64,000 bases of DNA from Trichomonas vaginalis G3 (lineage: Eukaryota; Parabasalia; Trichomonadida; Trichomonadidae): contig NC_067205.1 in NCBI RefSeq assembly GCF_026262505.1, positions 992,001 to 1,056,000 on the forward strand, given 5' to 3'. Made by a program: the position numbers and the translations under genes. Under the pieces are notes generated by a model. It worked only from the letters and a program-made list of their open reading frames with translations, searched no databases and was not told where the DNA came from. Below are positions 18,485 to 28,556 of the stretch, piece by piece (within the stretch, counting starts at the first letter, position 1; the number at the start of each line of letters is the position of its first letter).

Positions 18485-18730
18485 ATGGTGAAAGTTCTTG
18501 ACGTTGACAAAAATATAACAACAAAACTTACAGATATTTCTAAAGGAAAGTTTATAATACAATTTTATGTCAAAACTGGCGTACTGTCAATATTTGACGG
18601 AGAGAAGTCAGTTCAAGAACAACTTACTGACCTGCTGCCAAAATCTGCTCGATGGAAGCTGTCGTTATGCCAATCTGAGGAGCCCCAGCAGGTTTCATCG
18701 AACGAATCTTCAAAAGAGCATCTTCCGTGA
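18485..18730 (+). CDS. Short frame overlapping the end of the capsid gene
   Basis: The first 45 residues (VLDVDKNITTKLTDISKGKF ...) look protein-like. The rest overlaps the major capsid gene tail to tail and is probably a chance extension. It is a low-confidence gene, possibly a remnant. Confidence 0.3.
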   Translation: MVKVLDVDKNITTKLTDISKGKFIIQFYVKTGVLSIFDGEKSVQEQLTDLLPKSARWKLSLCQSEEPQQVSSNESSKEHLP

Positions 18731-20231
18731 AAAGTGCTATTGGTTTTGTAAACTTCTTTGCTTTCAATTCATTTGGACCGTCTCTGTCACCAGTATATTG
18801 TATTTGAACTGTACCAACAGTTGAAATACCACCCATAAAGTCTTCTGAGTCAGCAAATGGAATGCCAAGCCAAAAGTTTGAACGGTCTCCATTTGTATAT
18901 TGAGTTTTTTGACCTCCTGTATGAGTCCATACTTTCACATATGGCATAATAGAACTTTGCATTTCAGGGTTAATGGTTGTTGTGAAGTTGTTGTTAAAGT
19001 TCATAGCATCTAATGTCAAGTTGTATGACCTCATATCTTCAACTGTAGAATATTCTTCTCTTGGATAATATTTGCCATCTATGTTTATATGGTATTTAAT
19101 ACCAGGGTTGTAGAAGCAAGAATAGTCATTTATAGTTCGTCTGAACAGTACAAACATAGTATCTGCATGTTTCATTGCAGTTGTTAAAGCAATATCTGTT
19201 CTTGCACCTGGGTCAGCACTTTGGTTTCCAACTTCACCTGCAAAGTCTTTGACAGATATTTGGTGTATAGGGAACATAAGTGGAACTGCAATATATTTGG
19301 CAGCTAAAGCATTTGAAATATCTGGGTCCAACATATAGACTGCAAGTCTGCTTTCTATTCTCTTGCATTCAAACTTTTCGCATGTGAACTTAACTGGGTC
19401 CCAAGCAGTTCCAGCAGCATTGAAGTAGTAGTTTACTTCAGTGTTGAGGTTTGAGAAACCAAAGTCTAAGTCAACTTTGTCTTTGCAAAATTCGGCGAAT
19501 GACGTTTGATTTGCTCCCTTTACGTCTGTAAGAGTGAATGGGTCTTGTGTTGGTGCAATGACTAAGTTATTTTTGCTTGGAGTAAGTTCGATAGAAATTT
19601 TTCCTGCCCAGTTTGGCAAGTATCTTAAAAACCTGAAGATGAGGAAAGATGACAAAGGAACTCTAAGTTTCAGTTTTACTTTGGTTACTGCTGCTGCAGT
19701 TTGTCCAGAAAGGTCAACATAAACTCCTGGAACGTTAGGGTCAAGTCTTCTTATTTTCTCAATAGTTGCATACTGGTCTGTTTGTTCTCTAGCTTGTGGT
19801 TGTACTGAGTTTCTCAAAGCGAACCATTCATAGTTTGCCCATGTTACTGTTTGAACTAAGTCAGAGTTAGAATATATCTTATATCCCATGAAAACTTCTG
19901 GAGCATATTGGTATCCGACATAGAAAATTCCATTGCAACCTTTCTTGTCAGACAACTTGGCAGAAGGTTTTATTTCAATGTCTTGTTCCACGTATAAGAA
20001 AGAGTTGTCAATAGAAATTATATGAAACCTGTCGCAAGCAATATCTACTGTTGTTGAAGAACCTTCTCCAAACTCACCTACGTTTCCATAAGAAACAGCA
20101 GTTGTATATTCGTAAGTTCCAGGAACTATTTCTGACCTTCTAATGGCATTGTCGCATTCGTTATACCATTCGGAAACATTTCCATTCATGGCATCCAAAA
20201 CTGTTGGCGTTATATTCTGAGCGGCGTACAT
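18624..20231 (-). CDS. Major capsid protein (double jelly-roll type)
   Basis: At 535 residues this is the right size for a Polinton hexon-like protein that forms trimeric capsomers. The sequence is beta-rich throughout. It has the typical central segment VKLKLRVPLSSFLIFRFLRY followed by LPNWAGKISIELTPS, and a late QISVKDFAGEVGNQ and WLGIPFADSEDF region. The frame looks whole in this copy. TTTTTACTCATATGAA precedes the ATG, the structural-gene promoter. It is the largest intact structural gene, next to small proteins of likely virion function. The assignment rests on length, composition, segment pattern and company, and could be tested by fold prediction. Confidence 0.75.
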   Translation of the reverse strand: MYAAQNITPTVLDAMNGNVSEWYNECDNAIRRSEIVPGTYEYTTAVSYGNVGEFGEGSSTTVDIACDRFHIISIDNSFLYVEQDIEIKPSAKLSDKKGCNGIFYVGYQYAPEVFMGYKIYSNSDLVQTVTWANYEWFALRNSVQPQAREQTDQYATIEKIRRLDPNVPGVYVDLSGQTAAAVTKVKLKLRVPLSSFLIFRFLRYLPNWAGKISIELTPSKNNLVIAPTQDPFTLTDVKGANQTSFAEFCKDKVDLDFGFSNLNTEVNYYFNAAGTAWDPVKFTCEKFECKRIESRLAVYMLDPDISNALAAKYIAVPLMFPIHQISVKDFAGEVGNQSADPGARTDIALTTAMKHADTMFVLFRRTINDYSCFYNPGIKYHINIDGKYYPREEYSTVEDMRSYNLTLDAMNFNNNFTTTINPEMQSSIMPYVKVWTHTGGQKTQYTNGDRSNFWLGIPFADSEDFMGGISTVGTVQIQYTGDRDGPNELKAKKFTKPIALFTEDALLKIRSMKPAGAPQIGITTASIEQILAAGQ

Positions 20232-20263
20232 TTCATATGAGTAAAAATATAGAATAGTTGGAT

Positions 20264-20617
20264 TTATATGTCATAATAGAACCCACTCCGACCAAGCTTT
20301 ACTTTCTTCCTGACTGAGTTTTTAACTCTTCTTTTTCCTTCATTGCCCTCTGCTTGAAGTTGTTGCATCTTTGCATTATGTTCATCTAGTATGTTGCAAA
20401 TTTCCCATGTCCTTTTTGCCTTTTGGCTCTGGTCGCCCATCTCAGGTAACCTATATCCTAGAAAGAGTTTGTCATAGTCTGTATTTGAGTCTTCGCGTAT
20501 TGTTTGCATGACTCTTTCCTGAGTTTCTGGTTCAAGCTCTTCAAACAGAGCTTGTCCATATGGAATAAGCTCGTTTCCAAATATATGTTTTTGTAGCCAT
20601 TCTGGTTTTCTTTCCAT
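20264..20617 (-). CDS. 117-residue protein with basic C-terminus
   Basis: The protein has a compact helical N-terminal part (PEWLQKHIFGNELIPYGQAL) and a strongly basic end (KRRVKNSVRKKVKLGRSGFYY). The latter suggests contact with DNA or an acidic capsid surface. It lies directly upstream of the major capsid gene on the same strand. No family is recognised; a capsid-maturation or core role is inference. Confidence 0.5.
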   Translation of the reverse strand: MERKPEWLQKHIFGNELIPYGQALFEELEPETQERVMQTIREDSNTDYDKLFLGYRLPEMGDQSQKAKRTWEICNILDEHNAKMQQLQAEGNEGKRRVKNSVRKKVKLGRSGFYYDI

Positions 20618-20639
20618 GTTACCAAATATCTTTTGTGAA

Positions 20640-23342
20640 TGGGAAAGCTTTTACCCAATCTTTCAGTCTTGCGTCGTTTATTTCTGTAGTTGGTTTTATT
20701 TTGTCAAGGAACATGTTTTTCAATACTAACATTTCATTTGGTACTGTCCATTTGAGTTTTCTTAAATATTCATCCCTTCTCATTTCATTGTCTGCAAAGT
20801 AAGTTTTTATGACATTTTGTAAACTTTCGTTTGCAAGGTCATGTACAATAGGTTCTCTTCCTTCGCTCTCCCTCTAACTTTCTTTCTAAACTCTTCACCA
20901 AATATACCATCTCTATGGTTCTGTGTAGTTCTTTGAGATAAATGTTAGAACGTCAGGTGTTATATTTCCATCAGCCATGTTCATTTCATACTGGTCAAAA
21001 ATCTGCATGTTTCATATCTTTCAATGGCATTAAAGCCGCGCTTAAAATACCAGCTATATCTGGTTCACCATTGACTTCCATTGCGTCTACAACTTCTTGG
21101 AATTGAGGTTGTAAGTTTATGAACCACCTATCCGGGTTAGCTTTATGACCCCATCTCATTGTAGTTCCATCGTCTGCAGAAACAAAAGTAGGTTTGTTTC
21201 CATCTTGGTTAGGTTCTGAATGAACTTTAAACAATGTTTCATTTCTATATGTTTTCTTGAAATTTAACCTTTTATCTTCACCGAGTTCATCCGAAGATTG
21301 AACGTTAAATGCTCGTAAGTAAAAAGGGTTGTTGTATTTGTGTACATTTTTTTCAGTTCTTCCATTCTATGCTGAATATTTTCATCTGGTGTTGGAGTCT
21401 TTTGTATGTCGGCAAACATTTTTCGATATTCTTCTACTATGTCAGCCGAATTTTTTTTAGACTCTTGGAAATATTCCATATTCTCCGCATACTCTTGTTG
21501 AGGGTCAAGATTTTTCGGCTGTTCCAAATCTTCATCTAGTTCTGTGAAGTTAGTTTCCAAAGGAGTGACTTGTTCGTTTCCTTCAGGCTCTTCTAGCTGT
21601 TGTTGCTGAACTATTTCTTCCATGTCTGGTTGTATCTGAACTTTTCTTCCTGTGGAGTTTCTTGTACCTCATCTGCTGGCATTTCATATATTCCGAGACC
21701 GTTTTTAACAATTTCCCTATCTACGTCATCCGCATTCATAAGCTTTTGTTCTTTCGTTCCGTCTCTATTTTTTACGCGTTTCATGACGAAAGTTGAATTG
21801 TCATTTAGCTCTGACATCAAATATCTCGGAGTAAATTCATCCATGTCATTTGGATGATATGCTATTAAATCATATCCCTTAGCGAGCTTGTATTTTCCAG
21901 GTTTGAGATTATATCCGTTTTGGTGCTGAGCCATAAAGCTAAATAGGTTCGGGTCAGTATTTCCATCCTTGAACTTTCCAATAGCTTCTTTATATCTGTC
22001 ACTAAAGTCAACAGTATCTGGGAAACCACACTCTTCTTTAAGCATTTTTAAGAATTCTTGGTTTCCTTGTTCTCTACTTCTTTTATGTCCTTGCTCTGTT
22101 TGTGGTTGCTGTGCTGGTTGTGGAGGTGGTTGTTGTGCAGGGTTTTGAACTGTTGGTTGTTGTGCTGGTTGTGGAGGTGGTTGTTGTGCTGGTTGTTGTG
22201 CATGCCTGTGTCTGTGTCCATGTGACGATGTAAATGTTCTAGGTAGTCCTGGTGCAGGTGCTTCTCTTGGAGGGTTTGGTGGTATATAAGTTCCACCAGC
22301 TGGCACATATGTTCCATCTGCAGCGTAATGTCCTACCTGACTTTTCGTTTTTAAGAAAGCATTACTAGGTCTGTTTTTGGTCTGTTGTAACTCTTTTCTT
22401 GACTTTCAACAAACAGTTGCTCTAACGGCGTCATAGGCACTTTGAACTGCCTGTCTCGTTTGCTGCATCTGTATTTTCGTCATATTTTGTGCTACTTCTC
22501 TTAACTCGTTGTCGAAACCTTCAGACTTCAGTTTCTTTCCAGATGAGAATCGTTCACTTTTTCACCTTACTATGAAGAGCTTCGAAGGCGTTCTTAAGTC
22601 AGCATTCGTTAAAGCTTCATTTGAACTATCTTCATCCGCTTGTTTTTGTCCTTATTGACCCTATGAGTTGGCTGCTTTAGCGTTGGCTTGGGCATCTAAC
22701 CAGTCATTGTTAGCTTTTATATATTCTGCGCTTTTCATTGCCTTTTGCATGGCTGCGTCGTTATTTTTACTTTCTTGTGCTAAGTTTTCATACTGTACGG
22801 TTTGGTTTTGCAACTGTAAAAGTTTTTCTGCTTTACATTTGCTTCAACTTCCTTTTATAACTCATCGCTATCCATATATGTTTCAGGGCTTTTTGTTTTA
22901 TCTCTTCATCTTTCAGTTTTATATTGAGTAGTATGGTTTTCAAATTTATGACATCTTGTTCCATTTTTGCTACTTCTGCTGCTTTTTCTGACACTTTTTC
23001 GCATATTCTCTGTACTTAGTTCTTTCAGTTGTTCTTCTTTTTCTTTTTCTCTACGTTTAACTCATTGAGTTTCTTTGTGTGTCTGTCATATTCTAGTTTC
23101 TTTTCGTTTTCACCTATTTGCTTCTGTATGTCTATGTTTGACTTTTTGACATCTGCTATTTGATTTTTGAGTGAACTCAAATTCATTTGACTTTGAGGGT
23201 TATAGCTGTTCCGTCTGCAGCTCCACCATACTGCCATTTTCGCTAAAAGTGCCGCTCTTAAACCTCCACTCTGTGCACAATAACTCGGTTTAAAAGCATA
23301 GGTTGCTTGACATTTGTTGCAACATAGTGGGTCATTCATCAT
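20640..23342 (-). pseudogene. Large P/Q-rich and coiled-coil structural gene region, broken
   Basis: Several minus-strand frames cover this region without forming whole genes (many breaks). Parts that can be named from 5' to 3' on the minus strand are: a cysteine-containing start (NDPLCCNKCQATYAFK, zinc-ribbon-like), a coiled-coil stretch (LKNQIADVKKSNIDIQKQIG), a low-complexity PQPAQQPPPQ stretch near 22100-22200, a globular block (GYNLKPGKYKLAKGYDLIAY), and an end block with GTTMRWGHKANPDRWFINL. This was probably one or two long virion-associated proteins. No family is recognised. Confidence 0.5.
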
Positions 23343-23436
23343 TGTGTTGCAACTGTTGTTGTGGTGTCAGTCTTACTATTGGATGTTTCAATGCTCTCTT
23401 CCTCTTACGTATATTCTTACGTAGCTTACGTGGCAT
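23332..23436 (-). CDS. 34-residue highly basic peptide (core-protein-like)
   Basis: MPRKLRKNIRKRKRALKHPI with 11 or more Arg/Lys in the first 18 residues, then a short Q-rich end. It overlaps the start of the following gene at ATGATGAATGA, in the tight style of viral gene junctions. Small protamine-like peptides of this kind condense DNA in adenovirus (mu/pX). The comparison is by composition only. Confidence 0.45.
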   Translation of the reverse strand: MPRKLRKNIRKRKRALKHPIVRLTPQQQLQHNDE

Positions 23437-23906
23437 TTTAAGTGAAGTTAAAAGCGGCTTTTGACAGATGTTTGTATGACACTTTTTGTTCAGCACAAAA
23501 AACTACTCGGTCAAAGTGTTGTCAGTTTTGTAAAAAACCGTCCTATCTCATTCTATAAGGGGAAAGGCTTCTCAAAAGTATACTTCCTTGGAACGCCCGT
23601 AACTTTTCCTGTAGCGACGATAGACCCTTACTTGTCCGGACAAAGTTATACTATTTTGAGTGCTCTACAAAAAAGTCAACAGCGACGACTCTCAAAAACC
23701 GTTGTGTAAAAAGTTTTACCGTTGGACAAAAAAGTATATATAGAAAACAAAAAACGTTTATAGTTCATTCAATATTTGAGATGGAACGGTTTGCCAACGG
23801 TAACTATTAAATAAAATAAAAAAAAAAGAGGGGGTTACCGTTGACGAAAACGGTTTATTTTAAACTTTTCTATGAGTAGTCCGAAAAAACAGTTTATTTT
23901 TGTCTA
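23437..23906. other. Subterminal non-coding region with CAACGG motifs
   Basis: No convincing gene is seen; an 82-residue plus-strand frame at 23461 was not accepted. A perfect 10-bp inverted repeat, CAACGGTAAC (23795-23804) and GTTACCGTTG (23834-23843), lies around an A-rich spacer, and further ACCGTTG copies occur near 23698 and 23719. Confidence 0.5.
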
Positions 23907-24784
23907 ATGGAAGCCAACATTAACAATTCTCAACCGCTAACCAAAGCCAAAGCCCACAACCTCCAAGAACTGGCACAGCTGTTAGAATAACCGCCAAAAA
24001 GTCTAACAGCGAATTAAGAGAAATTCTTCAACAAATTTGCTCTAAATATCTCAAAGACGCCGAAGAAAACACACAACCAGACGCTATATACAATACTCAG
24101 TTCTGTGAAGTTCTGAACAAAGCAATTGCTAGTTCAATTGAACTTACTAAGACAATTCCAAGTCCAATTGAGCTTAGCGATGTCTTAGTTCAGTATTTTC
24201 CAACATTTACTAAGCTTATAATGTTGAGAACTTTATACCAAGTTCGTCAAAATCTTCCTCGTAACATCCAACGGTCATTCGACAAGACAATTGCCGAATT
24301 CCAAGTCTTTAGTTACGGATATGACCAAGATGAATACGTTGACGAGTTCGGAGACAACTGTACAAAATGGTTTGAATGCTATACGACAACACAATTTGAA
24401 TTCGACTTTCTCGAATTCAACGCAGCAACCATTTATATCATTGCTCTTTACCTTTCCGAACAACAACAAGACCTCGCAGATGGAGATGTTGTTACTGTCG
24501 TCATGGAAACTCCTGAACAATTCGGAAAAAAGAAGTCTCTAATTGCCAAATTTGTTCCAGGACATCAGCTTTTCCAACGCACAGAAGTCTTCTGTATTCC
24601 TGGAACTAAGTTCTTTGTCAAGAGCGAACTCAAACAAAGATATAATGTGTCATTCAATTACACATTATATAATGTTTTCGACCCAGAAGAAGACTTCTTC
24701 CCAGAAGCAATGGAAGAGGAAGAAGAAGAGAAACACGAAGAAGAGAAACACGAAGAGTCCTCCGAATTCACACCAGAAGACTAA
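23907..24784 (+). pseudogene. Acid-tailed Polinton protein, broken
   Basis: This is the last gene before the right terminus. The longest part (24221-24784) is beta-rich (TTTQFEFDFLEFNAATIYII ... DVVTVVMETPEQFGKKKSLI) and ends in a glutamate-rich tail (EEEEEEKHEEEKHEES). The start region is not in the same frame (about one break). No family is recognised. Beta-rich folding plus an acidic tail would fit a nucleoplasmin-like chaperone, as suggestion only. Confidence 0.5.
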
Positions 24785-24863
24785 CAATTTTCCGAATAAA
24801 AACCTCATTTTATACTAAACATCTTCGGGGCTAGAAGGGGCGCAGCCCCTGGAAGCCCCACTA

Positions 24864-24909
<46 letters not shown>

Positions 24910-24919
24910 CTTTTTTTTT
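24785..24919. repeat. Right terminal inverted repeat of copy A with hairpin and T tract
   Basis: Read on the minus strand, the terminus is GGTAGTGGGGCTTCCAGG, then hairpin 24836-24850 (AGGGGC stem, 3-base loop), then TTCTAGCCCCGAAGATG. It matches the left end of copy B at 55090 in inverted sense. Outside it lie 44 T (24866-24909), one C and 9 T. Confidence 0.85.
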
Positions 24920-26342
24920 GTCAGATTTATAGCATTTTGAACTTAAAGAAATCAACAATTTCGTTTTCTCAAATTGTTTTTCATTTAATTCACACCAATT
25001 AGCTATACCAAGAACTTACTAAAATTGTACTTCTATGAGTCCACAGAGGCGACAAACAACAATTTAATAATGTATTTTAAAAAACTTAAAGATTATGTAC
25101 AATAACTTAAGACACAATTCATTTGTGTCTAAGAGTTACCATGACTACAAGAATAAACTTCATTTCCATTAATTTAAACCCATTTTCCTACCTCAAGTCT
25201 CCCTATCGTTTTTCTGCCTCAATATTGAGTGAACCTCTATTAAAAATTTGAATAAGAGACTTTACAAAAGAAAAGTAGTTTATGTTCAATGAAATAATCT
25301 AAGTTACCCATATTACCAATATGAAGAATATGAAACTGTTCAGAAATAAAATCTTTATGAGTCAAACAATAAGCATTCACCTATAAGAAAATTTTTGAAA
25401 TCTCCCATATCCTTACATAAGTGAAAAAGTATTATCTTGAATTATCAAAATCTCAATTACTCCTTCTAAACATATCATTACCAATAAATATTTTGCTTGA
25501 ATTGCTTGAATATTGATAAAGATGAATTAAAATGATTAGAAAAAGGTGTTCTAATTACAGGGTGGCTCTACTATAAAAATTTGAAGAAAATGCAATCATA
25601 TTAAACAAAAAACAGGTTCTTTGATTTATATTTTTTTTTTGAAAGCCATTCTATTCTTGTTTGAACTCATACAAATCAAATTGTAGCTGTCAGTAAATAT
25701 TTCCTTCTTCCCGCTGGCTATAATTCGGCGAATTTCACGGTGACCAAAAGTTTGATTTTTTTGAGTTTTGTTCATATTGTCCATGATAACTTCATTATCT
25801 CATACCATATCTACAAACGAAATCGACATTTGGCTCGTTGTATTCTACCACTTTTCGAATACGGTGAGTAAGGTATGATGCGAAATTGCGAAAATTACAA
25901 AAAATACTCCATTTCATATATACTAATAAAATAATCAACACGAACTCAAACCATAGAACGTAAAAACGTGTAATTTTTGAGACACATTTAGGAAAAACCA
26001 TACTAAAAGAAAGACAAAAAATAAATAGATATTCCCATTTGATTCCAGAATTCCAATTAGAATTACATGTGGTTAGGTTTAATTTTTTTCTTTGAAATGA
26101 AAGATTTCATTTGAGAGAATTGAAAGGCAAACTTTTGTTATAGTTCTCAAAAATTTCTGATCGCATTTGAGATAAACCGGAGGCATAGTTCTTTCCCGAT
26201 TCTGTTTAAAATAGTATATAATATTTTATCGAATAATAATTTTCAGAGCAGATACAGCGATAAATTCAACCGCTTTATTTGATTGAAAGGTCATGGTAAA
26301 TTGAGAATAATTTTTCATAGTGTTAGCAATACCATTCCTAAT
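24920..26342. other. Gene-poor host spacer
   Basis: AT-rich DNA with no supported gene. Short frames such as 25795-26001 lack coding character. The first bases after the T tract mark the host flank of copy A. Confidence 0.6.
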
Positions 26343-26915
26343 ATGGATTTGGTCAATGTTATCTGCTGTAAATGTGGCGCCTGCAAATTGACTTTGGGCG
26401 ATCAGATCCAAAATGTTAGTGAATCCCATCGTAATGCCGCTCGTAGTTTGGGAATTGAAGAGCCTAAATTCTTCAATCTTGAACACGGTTGTTTATCCAC
26501 CCTATTCGAATCAAATATCAGAGTATCTAAACCAAGCGAGCATATCTATAAACTCTCTTGCAAGTCTTGTAACAAGCCATTTTATATTTACCTCTCGAAT
26601 AACAGAACAATGGCAATTACAAAGAAAGGAAAATATAAAGCTTCTAGAAGGCTTTCGAATTCTCTTGATGACGACGTCTATTCCAGTTATAAACCCAATC
26701 CAGATTCAATTAGAGACCTTATTAAGATCAAAGGAAATGTTAGATCCCCTGTAATGTTACCACAAATTCATAATACTCCAGATTCTATAAAGCCAATGGA
26801 GCCTCTTGAGCCTTATAATGATTTTGTTTTTCAAGATCAAGAGATAGTTCACGATTGCATGTTTGGGTCATATAATTTTGATTACATGGCTACTGAGCAA
26901 TTTATTTTCGCTTAG
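26343..26915 (+). CDS. Small zinc-binding protein (possibly Yippee/Mis18-like fold)
   Basis: The start is placed at MDLVNVICCKCGACKL, 20 codons inside the longest frame, because a CCATTCCTAAT initiator-like sequence sits directly before it. Two CxxC pairs (CCKCGAC near residue 9 and CKSC near residue 75), with EHGC between them, suggest a single zinc-binding beta fold. The order CxxCG...LGD...H/C...CxxC recalls the Yippee/Mis18/MSS4-type fold; this is a weak family hint. The second half is disordered and S/P-rich. If Mis18-like it would be a centromere factor, otherwise an adaptor. About 190 residues. Confidence 0.55.
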   Translation: MDLVNVICCKCGACKLTLGDQIQNVSESHRNAARSLGIEEPKFFNLEHGCLSTLFESNIRVSKPSEHIYKLSCKSCNKPFYIYLSNNRTMAITKKGKYKASRRLSNSLDDDVYSSYKPNPDSIRDLIKIKGNVRSPVMLPQIHNTPDSIKPMEPLEPYNDFVFQDQEIVHDCMFGSYNFDYMATEQFIFA

Positions 26916-27796
26916 ATAACCTTTTTGCTATACTTTTTTAGCTCTTATAATTTTTTTTATTTCTGTCTGTAGTTTATATTAAATTTTAGCAATAGTATTT
27001 ACTAATGATTTGGATTTTTAAGCAAAAATCTTGCTTCTTATCTCGATTATTCATTGGTCAGATTCAAAATTTTAGAATTCGGATCCAGCTATTCCAAGAA
27101 CCTTCTGATTTGACATTTAGATTTATCATGAAGACACATTATCCTATATTATGAGGCGATTAGATCAAATTTTTGAAATGGCATTTCGCGATTTTTCAAA
27201 TATTCAATAAATTTTAAAAAAACTAGTGTTTTTGAAATGACTGAGTTAATGAGAATAAATTTTATTAAAGACAAAGCTATATGCATCGATATTTTTCCCA
27301 ATGAATTAATTGTTATCAGAAGTAATAAATATCCAACTATTTACATTTTTTACTAGAGGGAAATACTAATTCTTGAGTTTTAGAAGAAATAGGGCAGATT
27401 AGATCTATGCAACAAAATAACTCTTATGTCATTCATTTTAAATGCGCATTCCATGATACAGCTGCTGTTTTAACGATTTGCTAAAGATAGATCTTAAAAA
27501 AACAAATTTACAAAATTTTATAATAATTATACGCTATTTTCATGAACAGGTTCCTTCTATTGAATTTCATTGAATAAAAATCAAAATGGAAGCTATAAAC
27601 TTGTCGATTTCACTAATTTGCATATTGGACATATTAAAACATGGGGGTTCTATGAAAAATGATTACACATGGATGAAGAGAGCATCATGTAGATGTTCTA
27701 TTACAATGTAATTTAGCTGAGGAAAGAAAGTATTATTTTTGGTACAAGGGAAATAATCGTTTTTAACAGAAAACAGTCACTTTTCCTTTTTTTTGA
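26916..27796. other. Host spacer upstream of eL43
   Basis: AT-rich, with no gene seen. An initiator-like TCACTTTTC at 27777-27785 lies 20 bases before the eL43 ATG. Confidence 0.55.
27777..27785 (+). promoter_or_regulatory. Initiator (Inr) of eL43 gene
   Basis: TCACTTTTC fits the trichomonad initiator TCA(+1)YT; the A at 27779 would give an 18-base leader. Confidence 0.6.
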
Positions 27797-28075
27797 ATGG
27801 CTCGCAGAACAAAGAAAGTAGGTATCTGTGGTAAGTATGGCGTCCGCTATGGTGCTTCCCTCCGTAAGACAATCAAGAAGATTGAAATCTCACAGCGCAA
27901 GAAATATCCATGCGCTTTCTGCGGCAAGGATGCTGTCAAGCGTAATGCCGTCGGCATCTGGACATGCACAAAGTGCGGCAAGGCTGTCGCCGGTGGCGCA
28001 TACACACCAACAACACCAGCTGCTCTCACAGCTCGTGCTGCTTACAAGCGTATCCGCGAAGCCCAAGCTAAATAA
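27797..28075 (+). CDS. RPL37A: Ribosomal protein eL43 (L37a)
   Basis: The 92-residue protein is a large-subunit ribosomal protein of the eL43 family. It begins [20 protein letters not shown], and a C4 zinc ribbon is formed by Cys39, Cys42, Cys57 and Cys60 (PCAFCGK ... WTCTKCGK). The conserved end [20 protein letters not shown] is intact. Length and motifs are standard for eukaryotes. GC-rich third codon positions contrast with the AT-rich surroundings, as expected for a highly expressed gene. The stop is followed by TAAATG, giving the UAAA-type polyadenylation context known in trichomonads. Confidence 0.97.
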   Translation: MARRTKKVGICGKYGVRYGASLRKTIKKIEISQRKKYPCAFCGKDAVKRNAVGIWTCTKCGKAVAGGAYTPTTPAALTARAAYKRIREAQAK

Positions 28076-28556
28076 ATGTTTTTTTTTGAGTTTCAGAACT
28101 CGATTTTTACAAAGTAAACATCAACATTACTCAGATGAATTATTATTTTTTCTTAGCCAAATATCAAATTATTTTTTTTTTTACAAAAATGGCATAAATA
28201 CTATTTGTTGTCACATCTTAATTTCTCTTCTTAAGAATTTCTTTTTACCTTCTTCCTAAATGAATTATTTCATGTATTAATTGAAAATATTTAAAATAAA
28301 AGAATCAAACCTTGCCCAATCTTTATCATTTCATTTATCTTGTGCCATGTAATTAATCTTTTGTTAGCAACCCGATTAATTCTTGAAAAATTTGAATCCA
28401 ATAGGGGTGAAATGGCAGAGAAATCCTGTGAAACCATTTGAATTAGATTAGCACAATCCCACATATACTAGTGGATATATGTCTGTAAGAAGATAGCAAT
28501 TGACAAATATTTGAGACGGAAATAGGCAATTTTTTCAATAGGAATATCGTTATCTC
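28076..28556. other. Host spacer
   Basis: AT-rich, with T runs just downstream of eL43. No gene is supported. Confidence 0.5.

Larger units (their letters stand above)
1..24919 (+). mobile_element. Maverick/Polinton element, copy A (left end just outside window)
   Basis: This is a large virus-like DNA transposon. It encodes integrase, PolB-like polymerase, SF3 helicase, A32/FtsK-type packaging ATPase and a major capsid protein, which is the hallmark Polinton set. Alignment by eye with copy B (from 55054) puts the missing left end about 250 bases before position 1, so the full element would be about 25 kb. The right end is a GGTAGTGGGGC-type terminus (on the minus strand) followed outward by a T tract. 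Some genes look whole and others are broken (several breaks overall), so it is a fossil, but a young one: short genes shared with copy B differ by a few silent changes only. Confidence 0.93.

Noticed and set aside
18294-18524. Hydrophobic N-terminal extension of the 17715 gene
   Set aside because: It would run through the 18-base promoter and the divergent gene at 18312.
23461-23709. 82-residue plus-strand gene
   Set aside because: It lies in the repeat-bearing subterminal region, has no promoter box and an odd composition; probably chance.
25795-26001. 68-residue minus-strand gene
   Set aside because: No initiator, no coding bias, AT-rich spacer.
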